Source: Staphylococcus muscae (GTDB lineage Bacteria; Bacillota; Bacilli; Staphylococcales; Staphylococcaceae). Taken from it: DNA of 64,000 nucleotides. The first letter of the stretch is position 1. Every line of letters begins with the position of its first letter. The DNA is taken from positions 1,426,001 to 1,490,000 of the forward strand of contig NZ_CP027848.1 of assembly GCF_003019275.1 (NCBI RefSeq). The letters run 5' to 3'. Shown piece by piece: positions 8,980 to 18,623 of the stretch. The notes under the pieces were generated by a model that saw only the letters and a list, made by a program, of their open reading frames with translations, was not told the origin of the DNA and ran no database searches. A program made the position numbers and the translations under genes.

Positions 8980-10083
8980 ATGAAATCAACTGAACTGGCA
9001 CAAATTGCTCTAACAGATGATTGTACGGGAGCAATTGCAAATCCCATTTATCTATCTACTGCATATGCACATCCAGAACTCGGTGCATCAACAGGTTATG
9101 ATTATTCACGTACGAAGAATCCAACACGCAATGCTTTTGAAGAAGCGTTCGCAGCGATTGAAGGTGGCATTGCTTCTTTTGCAACAGCAAGTGGCATGGC
9201 AAGTATTCAATTGATTTGCAGTTTGTTCAAACCTGATGATGAAGTACTCGTGTCATATGACTTGTACGGTGGTACTTTCCGCTTATTCCAATACTACGAA
9301 CAACAATATGGTGTGATATTTAAATATGTCCACTTTGAAGATATTACAGAAGTAGCAGCACATATCAATACAAATACACGTGCATTTTTTATTGAACCGA
9401 TATCGAACCCACTCATGATTGCGATTGACTTAGAACCATATTACACACTTGCACAACAACACAATATTTTAACGATTGTCGACAATACATTCTTAACACC
9501 TTATTTATCAACACCGCTTAAAGACGGTGCAGATATTGTTTTACACTCCGCAACGAAATATATCGGCGGTCATAACGATGTTCTTGCAGGTGTCGTAACA
9601 GTTAAAGATGAAACACTCGCTGAGAAGTTAGCTATATTGCACAACATGATTGGTGCTACCCTTTCACCATTCGATAGTTATTTATTACAACGGGGACTCA
9701 AAACCTTACATTTACGTGTAGAACGTTCAGAAAGTAACGCACAACGACTTGCTGAACGATGTCACACATTACAAGAAATTGATGAAGTACTTTATAGCGG
9801 ACAAACTGGCATGTTGAGTTTAAGGCTTGCAGAAGGCTACTCAGTCAGCGCTTTACTAAAACATATTCAAGTTTGCCGCTTCGCTGAAAGCTTAGGTGGT
9901 ACTGAAACATTTATCACCTTCCCTTACACACAAACACATGTAGATATGCCTGATATCGAAAAAGATAAACGTGGTATTGACCAACAGCTCATCAGACTGT
10001 CCATCGGGATAGAAGACTATAACGATATTGAAAACGATCTGATTCAAGCATTAACAAAATCAAGAGAGGACGTGACTGTATGA
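8980..10083 (+). CDS. metI: Cystathionine gamma-synthase/O-acetylhomoserine thiolyase (MetI)
   Basis: A 367-residue PLP enzyme of the Cys/Met metabolism family. The PLP-binding lysine lies in LHSATKYIGGHNDV, and the PLP-phosphate/substrate region YDYSRTKNPTRNAFE and IVDNTFLTPY are present. It joins O-acetylhomoserine with cysteine (or sulfide) in methionine synthesis. The start has a strong AAGGAGG. First gene of the T-box operon; its stop overlaps the metC start by 4 bases (ATGA), suggesting translational coupling. Confidence 0.93.
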   Translation: MKSTELAQIALTDDCTGAIANPIYLSTAYAHPELGASTGYDYSRTKNPTRNAFEEAFAAIEGGIASFATASGMASIQLICSLFKPDDEVLVSYDLYGGTFRLFQYYEQQYGVIFKYVHFEDITEVAAHINTNTRAFFIEPISNPLMIAIDLEPYYTLAQQHNILTIVDNTFLTPYLSTPLKDGADIVLHSATKYIGGHNDVLAGVVTVKDETLAEKLAILHNMIGATLSPFDSYLLQRGLKTLHLRVERSESNAQRLAERCHTLQEIDEVLYSGQTGMLSLRLAEGYSVSALLKHIQVCRFAESLGGTETFITFPYTQTHVDMPDIEKDKRGIDQQLIRLSIGIEDYNDIENDLIQALTKSREDVTV

Positions 10084-11255
10084 CTTTAACAAAGCAAACA
10101 CAATTGATTCATGACAGCAAACATGATTCAACATATCAGAGTGCGAATCAACCACTCTATTACTCATCTACTTATCGTCAAACAAAACTGGGTGGTAACG
10201 CGCATTATGACTATGCACGGAGCGGCAATCCCAACCGTGAAAATCTCGAAACAAAACTAGCTCAGTTAGAAAATGCGAAACACGGCTTTGCTTTCAACTC
10301 AGGCATCACAGCCATTACAGCCGTCTTCCTTACACTAAAGTCAGGCGATCACGTCATTTTACCTGATGATGTCTATGGTGGTACATTTCGCTTAACTGAA
10401 CAGATACTATCAAAATTCAATATTTCATTTACAACAGTGAATGCTGAAAAACCATCCGAAATCGAACGTGCGATTCAACCAAATACACAGTTGATATACA
10501 TTGAAACACCTTCAAATCCACTGTTCAAAATCACCGACATTCGTGCAATCGTCAATATTGCACGACGTCATCAATTACGTGTTGCAGTAGACAATACATT
10601 TATGACACCACTCGGGCAACAACCGTTAGACTTAGGTGCCGACATCGTCATCCATAGCGCCACAAAGTTTTTAAGTGGCCATAGCGATGTCATTGCAGGT
10701 GCGGTTGTCACAAATGATGATGTCATTGCAGAATCGCTTTATCTCATTCAAAACGGAACGGGTACAGCTCTATCTGTATATGATAGTTGGACACTCACAC
10801 AACATCTCAAAACGCTTGATGTTCGCTTCAAACAATCAGTAGCTAGTGCGACAAAAATACAAACATTCCTAGCAGAACACCCTGCTGTTGCTGAAGTGTA
10901 TTACCCAGGAAATAGTGACACACACTTACAACAAGCACATCACGGTGGAGCGGTACTTGGTTTTCGCTTAATAGATGAAACGAAGGCACAACAATTTGTC
11001 GATGCACTGTCTATCCCACTCGTTTCAGTCAGCTTAGGTGGTGTGGAAACGATCTTATCACATCCGAACACGATGTCACACGCAGCTATTCCACAAGATA
11101 TCCGTGAATCACGTGGTATTACATTCGGCCTTTTCCGATTAAGTGTAGGCTTGGAAAATGTCAATGACCTCATCTCAGACTTAGACCATGCATTAAAGGA
11201 GGTATACGATGAGTCGATTATTAAACACATTGAAGCACAAAGTTCTAGTGGCTGA
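10080..11255 (+). CDS. metC: Cystathionine beta-lyase (MetC)
   Basis: A 391-residue PLP enzyme paralogous to the preceding MetI, with the Schiff-base lysine in IHSATKFLSGHSDVIAG and the YDYARSGNPNRENLE block. It cleaves cystathionine to homocysteine. Its 3' end overlaps the next gene by 47 bases, because the metF-type gene starts at ATG 11209 with AAAGGAGG inside metC. That overlap is larger than usual but the ribosome binding site is convincing. Confidence 0.92.
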   Translation: MTLTKQTQLIHDSKHDSTYQSANQPLYYSSTYRQTKLGGNAHYDYARSGNPNRENLETKLAQLENAKHGFAFNSGITAITAVFLTLKSGDHVILPDDVYGGTFRLTEQILSKFNISFTTVNAEKPSEIERAIQPNTQLIYIETPSNPLFKITDIRAIVNIARRHQLRVAVDNTFMTPLGQQPLDLGADIVIHSATKFLSGHSDVIAGAVVTNDDVIAESLYLIQNGTGTALSVYDSWTLTQHLKTLDVRFKQSVASATKIQTFLAEHPAVAEVYYPGNSDTHLQQAHHGGAVLGFRLIDETKAQQFVDALSIPLVSVSLGGVETILSHPNTMSHAAIPQDIRESRGITFGLFRLSVGLENVNDLISDLDHALKEVYDESIIKHIEAQSSSG

Positions 11256-13053
11256 CGGGGCAATGGGAACGATTCTTTACTCGGAAGGATTAGATACTTG
11301 CCCAGAAGCCTATAATCTCACACACCCTGAAAAAATCGAACAGATTCATCGCTCATACATTCAAGCGGGTGCAGACGTTATTCAAACGAATACGTACGGT
11401 GCCAACTTTGAAAAGTTAAAGCAGTTCGGCTTAGAACATAAAGTCAAAGCGATTCATGAAGCTGCTGTTGATATTGCGAAACGAGCTGCTAACGATGATA
11501 CCTTTATTCTCGGAACAGTTGGTGGCTTTCGTGGCGTTAAACAAGGTGAACTTTCACTCTCTGCCATTTTATATCACACAGAAATACAAGTAGATACGCT
11601 CGTCAATGCTGGTGTCGATGGTTTGTTATTCGAAACGTATTACGACCTAGAAGAATTGCTTAAAGTGATCAAAACAACACGTGCACGATTTACCGATATT
11701 CCAATCATTGCACAGTTAACCGCTTCAAATACGAATTATCTAATCAACGGAACAGAGATTAACGATGCACTCCAACAAGTCACTGCAGCAGGTGCCAACA
11801 TTGTAGGTCTCAATTGTCATCATGGCCCAATGCATATGAAAAATTCATTTAGCCATATTGCTTTACCTGAAAGTGCCTACCTTTCCTGCTATCCAAATGC
11901 TAGCTTATTAGATATTGATAATGACACGATCAAATATAGTAACAATGCACAATACTTTGGTGATACAGCCGAACAACTCATTCAAGAAGGCGTTCGACTC
12001 ATCGGTGGTTGCTGTGGGACGACACCCGAACACATTCGACACATTAAAGCATCCGTCGCATCACTGAAACCGATTAACGAAAAGAAAGTTATTCCAATTC
12101 ATAAACAGCGAGAAAGAAAGAAAGCAACTTCTCAACGACTGACTCTTGCAGAACGTGTACGTCAACGTCCAACAATTATTGTTGAACTAGATACGCCAAA
12201 ACACTTAGATACAACACGGTTCTTCGACAATATCAAAGCACTTGATGAAGCAAAAATTGATGCTGTGACGTTGGCGGACAATTCACTAGCAACCGTGCGG
12301 GTCTCAAATATTGCAGCCGCTAGTCTTATCAAACAACAATTTAATATTGAACCACTCGTACACATTACCTGTCGAGATCGCAACTTTATTGGTTTACAGT
12401 CTCACCTGCTCGGCTTATCATTACTCGGCATTCACGAAATATTAGCCATCACTGGAGACCCTTCAAAAGTAGGTCATCTCCCAGGGGCAACTAATGTATA
12501 CGATGTGAACTCAAAAGGATTAACAGAATTAGCATTGCGCTTTAACAGGGGGATTAATTCTAACGGCGATGCGCTAAAGACAGAAACACACTTTAACATC
12601 GCGGGTGGATTCGATCCACATGTTCGAAATATTAAAGCCGCTGTTCGTAAAATGGAAACAAAAATTGAAAGTGGCATGCATTACTTTATTACACAACCTG
12701 TATTTACTAAAGAGAAAATCACTGAAATTTATGAAGCAACAAAACATCTGGATGTCCCTATATTTATAGGTATCATGCCAATCACCAGCTACAAAAACGC
12801 CTTATTCTTACATAACGAGGTGCCTGGTATCAAGATGTCAGAAGATGTACTCGCACAGTTTGAAGCTGTCGCAGATGACAAAGAAGCAACATATGAACTC
12901 AGCTTGTCACTCTGCAAATCATTAATCGATGAAGTTCATCACTATTTCAATGGACTGTATCTCATCACACCATTTGAGCGGGTCGATTATTCACTCGCAC
13001 TCGCAGAATACTCAAAATCTATTACAAACCATAATCAGGAGGCTATATTATGA
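11209..13053 (+). CDS. metF: Bifunctional homocysteine S-methyltransferase/methylenetetrahydrofolate reductase
   Basis: A 614-residue fusion of the YitJ type. The N-terminal half is a homocysteine methyltransferase domain ([15 protein letters not shown] at the start; zinc ligands in LNCHHG and [11 protein letters not shown], about residues 200-285). The C-terminal half, from about residue 310, is a flavin-dependent MTHFR domain ([33 protein letters not shown]). Together they reduce methylene-THF and can transfer methyl groups to homocysteine. It overlaps metE by 4 bases. Confidence 0.93.
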   Translation: MSRLLNTLKHKVLVADGAMGTILYSEGLDTCPEAYNLTHPEKIEQIHRSYIQAGADVIQTNTYGANFEKLKQFGLEHKVKAIHEAAVDIAKRAANDDTFILGTVGGFRGVKQGELSLSAILYHTEIQVDTLVNAGVDGLLFETYYDLEELLKVIKTTRARFTDIPIIAQLTASNTNYLINGTEINDALQQVTAAGANIVGLNCHHGPMHMKNSFSHIALPESAYLSCYPNASLLDIDNDTIKYSNNAQYFGDTAEQLIQEGVRLIGGCCGTTPEHIRHIKASVASLKPINEKKVIPIHKQRERKKATSQRLTLAERVRQRPTIIVELDTPKHLDTTRFFDNIKALDEAKIDAVTLADNSLATVRVSNIAAASLIKQQFNIEPLVHITCRDRNFIGLQSHLLGLSLLGIHEILAITGDPSKVGHLPGATNVYDVNSKGLTELALRFNRGINSNGDALKTETHFNIAGGFDPHVRNIKAAVRKMETKIESGMHYFITQPVFTKEKITEIYEATKHLDVPIFIGIMPITSYKNALFLHNEVPGIKMSEDVLAQFEAVADDKEATYELSLSLCKSLIDEVHHYFNGLYLITPFERVDYSLALAEYSKSITNHNQEAIL

Positions 13054-15275
13054 CAATTAAAACAACTAACTTAGGATTCCCAAGACTTGGACGTAAACGT
13101 GAATGGAAAAAAGCAATTGAAGGTTATTGGAACGGTAAAATCACAAAAACAGAACTTGATGAAACACTTCAAGATTTACATCGTGAAAATCTTTTATTAC
13201 AAAAACACCATCAACTCGACAGTGTGCCAGTAGGTGACTTCTCACTTTACGACCACATTCTCGATACATCACTCTTGTTCAACATTATTCCTGAACGTTT
13301 TCAAGGACGTGACGTAGATGATGATCTATTATTCGATATCGCACGTGGTAATAAAGAACACGTCGCAAGTGCACTCATCAAATGGTTCAATACGAACTAC
13401 CACTACATCGTACCTGAATGGAACAGTGTGACACCGAAAGTCAGCAAAAATACATTACTTGAACGCTTCAACTATGCAAAATCACTTAATATCCCTGCAC
13501 ACCCAGTCATTGTTGGCCCAATTACGTTCGTGGCTTTATCAAAAGGTGGCGACCAATCTTTTGAAGAAAAAGTGCGCACATTATTACCGCTTTATATCGA
13601 AGTATTCGAATCACTTGTTCAAGCGGGTGCAGAATTAATTCAAGTGGATGAACCCATTTTAGCAACGGATAAAGGCTCAGAACTTGAAGCAGTCACTCAA
13701 GATGCTTATAAAGCGTTCGCTGATGCGGAACTCGCTGACAAGTTAATTATCCAAACATACTTTGAACGCGCAAACGTGAAGTTTTTAAGTAGCTTACCTG
13801 TAAAAGGTCTCGGTTTAGATTTTGTACATGATCGTGGTCATAACTTAGAACAAATCAAAAATGGCGATTTCGATGCTTCAAAAACATTATTTGCTGGTAT
13901 TATTGATGGCCGTAACGTATGGGCAGCAGATATTGAAGCGAAAAAAGCATTGATTGAATCACTTACACAATATACAGATGATCTTTATATCAATCCATCA
14001 TCTTCATTATTACACGTACCAGTCTCATTAGACGATGAAACATTAGATAGCGATATTCGTGACGGTTTAAGCTTTGCGACTGAAAAGTTAAACGAACTGG
14101 ATGCATTGAAACGCTTATTCAATCAAAATGACACAGCAAAATTTGATAAGTTAGCTGAACAATATGCACGTTTCCAACAACAAGATTTCAAAAATTTAGA
14201 CTATGATTTCAATAGTGTGCGTTCACAACGTGCCTCAGCATTTGAAGTGCGTAAAGCAGCACAACAAGAACGACTGAACTTACCAGACTTACCAACAACA
14301 ACAATTGGATCATTCCCACAATCATCTGAAGTACGTAAATACCGTGCTGATTGGAAAAATCAACGCATTACAGACGAAGCGTATGACACATTCTTAAAAG
14401 ATGAAATTAAACGTTGGATTGATATTCAAGAAGACATTGGTCTTGATGTCTTTGTACATGGTGAGTTCGAACGTAATGACATGGTCGAGTTCTTCGGTGA
14501 AAAGCTACAAGGTTTCTTAGTAACGAAGTTCGGATGGGTGCAATCATACGGTTCACGTGCTGTAAAACCACCAATCATTTATGGTGATGTAAAATGGACA
14601 GCGCCATTAACAGTTAAAGAAACCGTTTATGCACAAAGTCTGACTGACAAGCCTGTTAAAGGTATGCTCACAGGTCCTGTGACAATCTTAAACTGGTCAT
14701 TTGAACGTGTCGACATTCCACGTGAAACAGTTCAAAATCAAATTGCACTTGCGATTAATGAAGAAGTATTAGCACTTGAAGAAGCAGGTATCAAAGTCAT
14801 TCAAGTAGACGAACCTGCATTACGTGAAGGTTTACCGCTTCGTAAAGAATTCCATGAAGATTACTTACGCAACGCAGTGCATAGCTTTAAGCTAGCGACA
14901 TCATCAGTGGAAGATCATACGCAAATTCATACGCATATGTGTTACTCACAGTTCGGTCAAATCATCCATGCCATTCATGAATTGGATGCAGATGTTATCT
15001 CAATTGAAACATCACGCAGTCACGGTGACTTGATTCAGGACTTTGAAGATATCAACTATGATCTCGGTATTGGTCTTGGTGTTTATGACATCCATAGCCC
15101 ACGTATCCCAACAGAAGATGAAGTCACAACAGCGATTAATCGTGCCTTACAACAAATCGATCGCTCACTCTTCTGGGTCAACCCAGACTGCGGTTTGAAA
15201 ACACGTAAAGAAGACGAAGTAAAAGCAGCTTTAACTGTTCTTGTAGATAGCGCTAAAAAACTTCGCAATGCATAA
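13050..15275 (+). CDS. metE: Cobalamin-independent methionine synthase
   Basis: A 741-residue protein of typical MetE length with two (beta/alpha)8 barrels. The N-terminal signature [16 protein letters not shown] is followed by a second barrel from about residue 410 beginning [15 protein letters not shown]. Zinc-binding residues are visible in HTHMCYSQF and NPDCGLKTR near the C-terminus. It transfers the methyl group of methyl-THF polyglutamate to homocysteine. A near-consensus parS lies within the gene at 14714-14729. Confidence 0.96.
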   Translation: MTIKTTNLGFPRLGRKREWKKAIEGYWNGKITKTELDETLQDLHRENLLLQKHHQLDSVPVGDFSLYDHILDTSLLFNIIPERFQGRDVDDDLLFDIARGNKEHVASALIKWFNTNYHYIVPEWNSVTPKVSKNTLLERFNYAKSLNIPAHPVIVGPITFVALSKGGDQSFEEKVRTLLPLYIEVFESLVQAGAELIQVDEPILATDKGSELEAVTQDAYKAFADAELADKLIIQTYFERANVKFLSSLPVKGLGLDFVHDRGHNLEQIKNGDFDASKTLFAGIIDGRNVWAADIEAKKALIESLTQYTDDLYINPSSSLLHVPVSLDDETLDSDIRDGLSFATEKLNELDALKRLFNQNDTAKFDKLAEQYARFQQQDFKNLDYDFNSVRSQRASAFEVRKAAQQERLNLPDLPTTTIGSFPQSSEVRKYRADWKNQRITDEAYDTFLKDEIKRWIDIQEDIGLDVFVHGEFERNDMVEFFGEKLQGFLVTKFGWVQSYGSRAVKPPIIYGDVKWTAPLTVKETVYAQSLTDKPVKGMLTGPVTILNWSFERVDIPRETVQNQIALAINEEVLALEEAGIKVIQVDEPALREGLPLRKEFHEDYLRNAVHSFKLATSSVEDHTQIHTHMCYSQFGQIIHAIHELDADVISIETSRSHGDLIQDFEDINYDLGIGLGVYDIHSPRIPTEDEVTTAINRALQQIDRSLFWVNPDCGLKTRKEDEVKAALTVLVDSAKKLRNA
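14714..14729. promoter_or_regulatory. Candidate parS site inside metE
   Basis: CATTCCACGTGAAACA matches the Bacillus-type parS TGTTCCACGTGAAACA at 14 of 16 positions, with the inner 14 bases perfect. ParB is encoded 6.3 kb away. Coding constraint could explain part of the match, but three further near-matches lie in this window. Confidence 0.65.
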
Positions 15276-15306
15276 TGATGATTGACTTATGAAAGGAGGC
15301 TTGCCT

Positions 15307-16053
15307 ATGACAAACTCACTATGGCATCAGCTTCAAACACTCAAAGATGCACGTTGGATTGATTTAACACATCCCTTCAATGCGGACTCCCCTCACTTCT
15401 CCGCATTTGAAGGGGCACGTGTTGAAACACCTTTCACTGTTGAAAAAGACGGCTTTTTCGTTCAAGAGTGGTCATTCGTTACACAGTACGGGACGCACAT
15501 CGATGCACCGATACATTTTGTAGAAAATCAACGCTACTTGCATGAACTTCAACTGAAAGAACTTGCTCTCCCCCTGATTGTATTAGACTTTTCAGATGAA
15601 GTAGCCAAGGATGCAGACTTCCGACTCACACGTGCTCATATCGAACAGTGGGAAGCGGAAAATGGCATCATTGAACCCGATACCTTTGTTGCCTTTCGCA
15701 GTGATTGGTCCAAACGCTGGCCAGATCACGAAGCATTTGAAAATAAAGATTCAGATGGTAACCAACATTTACCAGGTTGGTCACTTGATGCCCTCAAATA
15801 TCTCTTAGAAGAACGCCATGTGAAAGCGATAGGTCATGAAACATTTGATACGGATGCTTCTGTTGACATCGCCAAGCATGGAGACATTATTGGTGAACGC
15901 TACGTTCTTGGTCAAGATCGATACCAAATCGAACTCTTAACCAACCTAGATCAACTGCCCGCACGTGGTGCCGTGATTTACAATATTGCCCCGAAACCCG
16001 ATCACGCACCCGGCTTCCCCGTGCGTAGTTTCGCCATTGCCCCTCAATCATAA
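15307..16053 (+). CDS. Cyclase-family protein (kynurenine formamidase-like fold)
   Basis: A 248-residue protein with the metal-binding motif YGTHIDAPIHF (near residue 62) of the PF04199 cyclase/formamidase family and a conserved His near GHETFDTDAS. ATG 15307 is preferred over ATG 15289, because the AAAGGAGG ribosome binding site lies between them. It follows metE by 31 bases and is probably the last gene of the T-box transcript. The link of this metal-dependent hydrolase to methionine metabolism is not obvious, and the substrate is unknown. Confidence 0.8.
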   Translation: MTNSLWHQLQTLKDARWIDLTHPFNADSPHFSAFEGARVETPFTVEKDGFFVQEWSFVTQYGTHIDAPIHFVENQRYLHELQLKELALPLIVLDFSDEVAKDADFRLTRAHIEQWEAENGIIEPDTFVAFRSDWSKRWPDHEAFENKDSDGNQHLPGWSLDALKYLLEERHVKAIGHETFDTDASVDIAKHGDIIGERYVLGQDRYQIELLTNLDQLPARGAVIYNIAPKPDHAPGFPVRSFAIAPQS

Positions 16054-16064
16054 AACATACACAA

Positions 16065-16102
16065 ACAAGGTACACATTCCCCGCTGTGTACCTTGTTTTT
16101 CT
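16065..16102 (+). terminator. Terminator of the methionine operon
   Basis: A perfect 12-bp stem, ACAAGGTACACA (16065-16076) with TGTGTACCTTGT (16085-16096), is followed by a T-run. Confidence 0.9.
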
Positions 16103-16163
16103 TATATTAAGATGTTCGAACAGCCGTCATGACAACACCCATGAAGAAAAGGAGGAGGAGTTT

Positions 16164-16307
16164 ATGAATGGTTTTATAGTAATTATGCTTTGTTTACTTC
16201 CATTAGTTTTTGTTAATATCCATTTTTATTTAGAAAATAAAAAAATAAATAACTTTTTATATTATTATAGTTTTTGTAAAAATCACATATGGTATCACGA
16301 TATCTAG
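16164..16307 (+). CDS. Small membrane peptide, unknown
   Basis: A 47-residue ORF beginning MNGFIVIMLCLLPLVF, with one strong hydrophobic segment (residues 3-20) and a basic/aromatic C-terminus. The start at 16164 is chosen because AGGAGGAG lies 5-12 bases upstream. A longer reading from 16086 crosses the terminator and lacks a ribosome binding site. No family recognised. Confidence 0.45.
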   Translation: MNGFIVIMLCLLPLVFVNIHFYLENKKINNFLYYYSFCKNHIWYHDI

Positions 16308-16340
16308 TATGTATGTTAAATAACCATTAGGAGAATGATA

Positions 16341-16517
16341 ATGAAAAAAATAATAAGTACAATGACTTACGGATCATTTCCTTTAAAACTGAAAGTTAAG
16401 CAAAATTTATTTTCGACTAAAACAGTTGAAATTAAAGCAGTTCTTGACACCGAAACCGGAGAAGTAACTTTTAAAATTTCTAATGAGGATTTGAAATATT
16501 TCAAATCTAATAATTAA
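16341..16517 (+). CDS. Small hypothetical protein
   Basis: A 58-residue ORF starting MKKIISTMTYGSFP, preceded by AGGAG at 16329-16333. It is polar and beta-rich in character (VEIKAVLDTETGEVTFKIS) with no membrane segment. It follows the small membrane peptide by 33 bases, so the two could be co-transcribed. No family recognised. Confidence 0.4.
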   Translation: MKKIISTMTYGSFPLKLKVKQNLFSTKTVEIKAVLDTETGEVTFKISNEDLKYFKSNN

Positions 16518-16682
16518 TAAAGCAAAAACAACAGAATCATATTATAAACTGGCTCCCTATAGATTAGAGACTACTACTTAAAACCAGAAGTTATCCTCCT
16601 ACAACACCAAAAATAAGGCATTGAGACAGGAGTTAAGATTTAATAAATTTGTACTTTTTCATCAACTTATGTTACACTACAA

Positions 16683-16748
16683 GTAACAAGAATACTTGCA
16701 TTTTAAGCACCAAATCCCCTTACTACTGCAATAGTAAGGGGATTTTTT
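16683..16748 (+). ncRNA. Predicted antisense antitoxin RNA of the solitary Fst-type locus
   Basis: Opposite and convergent to the Fst-like toxin. The expected 5' part contains AACAAGAATACTTG (16685-16698). The same 14 bases recur on the same strand across the toxin start codon (16849-16862), so this RNA could pair with the toxin mRNA there. It would end at the hairpin AAATCCCCTTACTA / TAGTAAGGGGATTT (16712-16745), which has T-runs in both directions. Size and layout match RNAII of the Fst family. Transcription is inferred. Confidence 0.65.
16712..16748. terminator. Shared bidirectional terminator of the toxin and antitoxin RNAs
   Basis: A perfect 14-bp stem (16712-16725 with 16732-16745) has a 6-base loop and flanking A/T runs. 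In Fst systems toxin mRNA and antitoxin RNA converge on a common terminator like this. Confidence 0.8.
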
Positions 16749-16770
16749 AGTGTGGCTTAGTCACCTATTT

Positions 16771-16866
16771 TTACTTTTCATCGCGTTTTCGAAGCCAATG
16801 CGAAAAAAGCGCAATGATACAACCACTAATAACAGCAGTTGTGATATGAACAAGAATACTTGTCAC
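16771..16866 (-). CDS. Fst-family type I toxin (solitary copy)
   Basis: A 31-residue peptide from a GTG start, with sequence pattern VHITTAVISGCIIALFSHWL and tail RKRDEK. It is a single membrane helix followed by a short charged tail, matching Fst/PepA1-type toxins, which damage the membrane when overproduced. AGGAGGTG lies 7-14 bases upstream of GTG 16866. The leader can fold with that ribosome binding site (TGTCAA...TTGACGTAGAGAGG), the usual way translation is held back. A TGATATAAT extended -10 lies at about 16923-16931 (minus). The toxin is about 40-50% identical by eye to the three tandem copies at 61.7-62.7 kb in its core. Confidence 0.85.
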   Translation of the reverse strand: MTSILVHITTAVISGCIIALFSHWLRKRDEK

Positions 16867-16978
16867 CTTCAGCACCTCCTCTCTACGTCAAGTTTGACAC
16901 CCGAGGGATAGGCGACACTTTTATTATATCAACATCAAAAAAAGATTAATATAGTTATTAAATTTTCAAAAATAACAA

Positions 16979-17022
16979 AACGGACAGTACCCCCTTTTCT
17001 CTAATAGGTTACTGTCCGTTAT
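16979..17022 (-). terminator. Terminator downstream of noc
   Basis: AACGGACAGTA (16979-16989) pairs with TACTGTCCGTT (17010-17020). On the minus strand it is followed by TTTTGTTATTTTT. Confidence 0.8.
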
Positions 17023-17024
17023 AT

Positions 17025-17876
17025 TTATTTTCGATATATTTTCACACGAATCTCATAGTAGTCATCATGATCTTGTTCTTTTTGTTCAAACTTAATTCCG
17101 TTTGCACGAATCTCTAACAAGCTATCAGCGATAATGTCACGTGCTGTAGAAATATCATATACCATTTCTGGTGTTGTTTCGTCATTGTCTCCTGTTACCA
17201 CAACTTCTGACTTAGCCGCTTCTTTCAGCTTGTCTTCAGTTTGTTTGACGTTCAATTGTTGTTTCACAATCAATGCTAACATCTCTTCTTGACGTTCCGC
17301 TGACAAGCCAACAAGTGCTCTACCATGACGTTCCGTAATTTGGTGGTCACGAATTGCTTGTAAGACACACGGTGTCAGCTTTAATAAGCGTAACTTGTTC
17401 GCAATAAAGCTTTGACTCTTACCAACACTTTTCGCAAGTTCGGCCTGCGTAATGCCTTCAAATGCCAAGAGTTTCTTATACGCTTCAGCTTCTTCCACTG
17501 CCGACAAGTTTTCACGTTGAATATTTTCAATCAATGCGACAACTGCTGTCTCTTCATCATCAAGATGACGTACTAACACTTCTGCTTCAGTCATCTGATT
17601 CATCTGTAAGGCACGAAAACGACGTTCTCCTGCGATGATTTCATACATATTTTCTTCAATTGGACGTACAACAATTGGTTGTAGTAAACCATGTTCACGA
17701 ATCGATTCTGCAAGTTCTTCAATACGTGCACGATCAAAGGTCTGACGTGGTTGATAGCGGTTCGGCACAATTCGTTCTATACGAATCGTCTCAACACCTT
17801 GTCGTTCCGTTTCCGATACTTCCATCAACGCATCTTTATTTTTAAGTCCAAACAACTTAGAAAAAGGCTTCTTCAT
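17025..17876 (-). CDS. noc: Nucleoid occlusion protein Noc
   Basis: A ParB-related protein of 283 residues from ATG 17876. It begins MKKPFSKLFGLKNK, an amphipathic N-terminal helix like the membrane-targeting helix of Noc. Then follow IVPNRYQPRQTF, the GERRFRAL box, ENIQRENLSAVEEAEAY and the HTH with KSVGKSQSFIANKLRLLKL. The ITERHGRALVGL and LNVKQTEDKL segments distinguish it from the ParB at 7.6-8.4 kb. Noc blocks division over the nucleoid and, in S. aureus, limits DNA replication initiation. A GTG at 17891 would add five residues, but the ATG puts the helix at the N-terminus. It is followed by rsmG, as usual. Confidence 0.92.
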   Translation of the reverse strand: MKKPFSKLFGLKNKDALMEVSETERQGVETIRIERIVPNRYQPRQTFDRARIEELAESIREHGLLQPIVVRPIEENMYEIIAGERRFRALQMNQMTEAEVLVRHLDDEETAVVALIENIQRENLSAVEEAEAYKKLLAFEGITQAELAKSVGKSQSFIANKLRLLKLTPCVLQAIRDHQITERHGRALVGLSAERQEEMLALIVKQQLNVKQTEDKLKEAAKSEVVVTGDNDETTPEMVYDISTARDIIADSLLEIRANGIKFEQKEQDHDDYYEIRVKIYRK

Positions 17877-17903
17877 ATGCGCATCTCTCACTTTCAGCTG
17901 CTG

Positions 17904-18623
17904 CTATTCTACGAGCGGTGCTTTATTCGGTGTTCCTGGTTTTCGTGGATATTTCTTTGGTGTCTGACTACGTTTCTGAATTTTAATGATTTGGCGTTCT
18001 CCTGCTTCTTCAGGCAATGTAAAGCTATATACATCTTCAACACGGCCACCTAAGATACCAATCGCAAAACGTGCTTCATCTAATTCTTCTTGCCCTTTTG
18101 AAGACTTCAATGCCATGAAAAGTCCATGTTTTTTTACGAGTGGTAAGCACAGTTCACTCAATACTGACAATCTCGCTACTGCACGTGCTGTGACAATATC
18201 GAAAGACGCCCGGTAGTCTTCATTCTTACCAAATGTTTCTGCACGATCATGTACAAAGCTGACCCCTTCCAATTCTAAGGCATCCGCCAATTGGTTTAAA
18301 AACTGGATACGTTTATTCAACGAGTCAACAATCGTCACATGTAAATGTGGGAATACAATTTTTAGTGGGATACTCGGGAAACCAGCACCTGCTCCCACAT
18401 CACAAATGTGTAATGGTTCCTTCAAGTCACAGTAAAAACTGAGTGTAATCGAGTCATAAAAATGTTTCAAATAAACTTCATGCTTCTCTGTAATACTTGT
18501 CAGATTAATTTTGTCATTCCACGTTACAAGCATATCATAATATGTTTCAAATTGTTGCTTCTGCTTGTCTGACAACGTAATACCATGTTCATCTAATTGT
18601 TTTGCTAACCATTCTACACTCAT
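17904..18623 (-). CDS. rsmG: 16S rRNA (guanine527-N7)-methyltransferase
   Basis: A 239-residue SAM-dependent methyltransferase, with the SAM-binding motif [17 protein letters not shown] near residue 72 and [15 protein letters not shown] farther on. It methylates G527 of 16S rRNA; loss gives low-level streptomycin resistance in several species. It lies directly downstream of mnmG (start 18623, mnmG stop at 18624), so the two are adjacent without a gap. Confidence 0.95.
   Translation of the reverse strand: MSVEWLAKQLDEHGITLSDKQKQQFETYYDMLVTWNDKINLTSITEKHEVYLKHFYDSITLSFYCDLKEPLHICDVGAGAGFPSIPLKIVFPHLHVTIVDSLNKRIQFLNQLADALELEGVSFVHDRAETFGKNEDYRASFDIVTARAVARLSVLSELCLPLVKKHGLFMALKSSKGQEELDEARFAIGILGGRVEDVYSFTLPEEAGERQIIKIQKRSQTPKKYPRKPGTPNKAPLVE

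Noticed and set aside
8756-8983. 75-codon ORF overlapping the met leader
   Set aside because: It lies across the T-box sequence and terminator, has no ribosome binding site and is explained by the riboswitch.
16086-16163. Longer start for the small membrane peptide
   Set aside because: It begins inside the operon terminator and lacks a ribosome binding site, while AGGAGGAG precedes ATG 16164.
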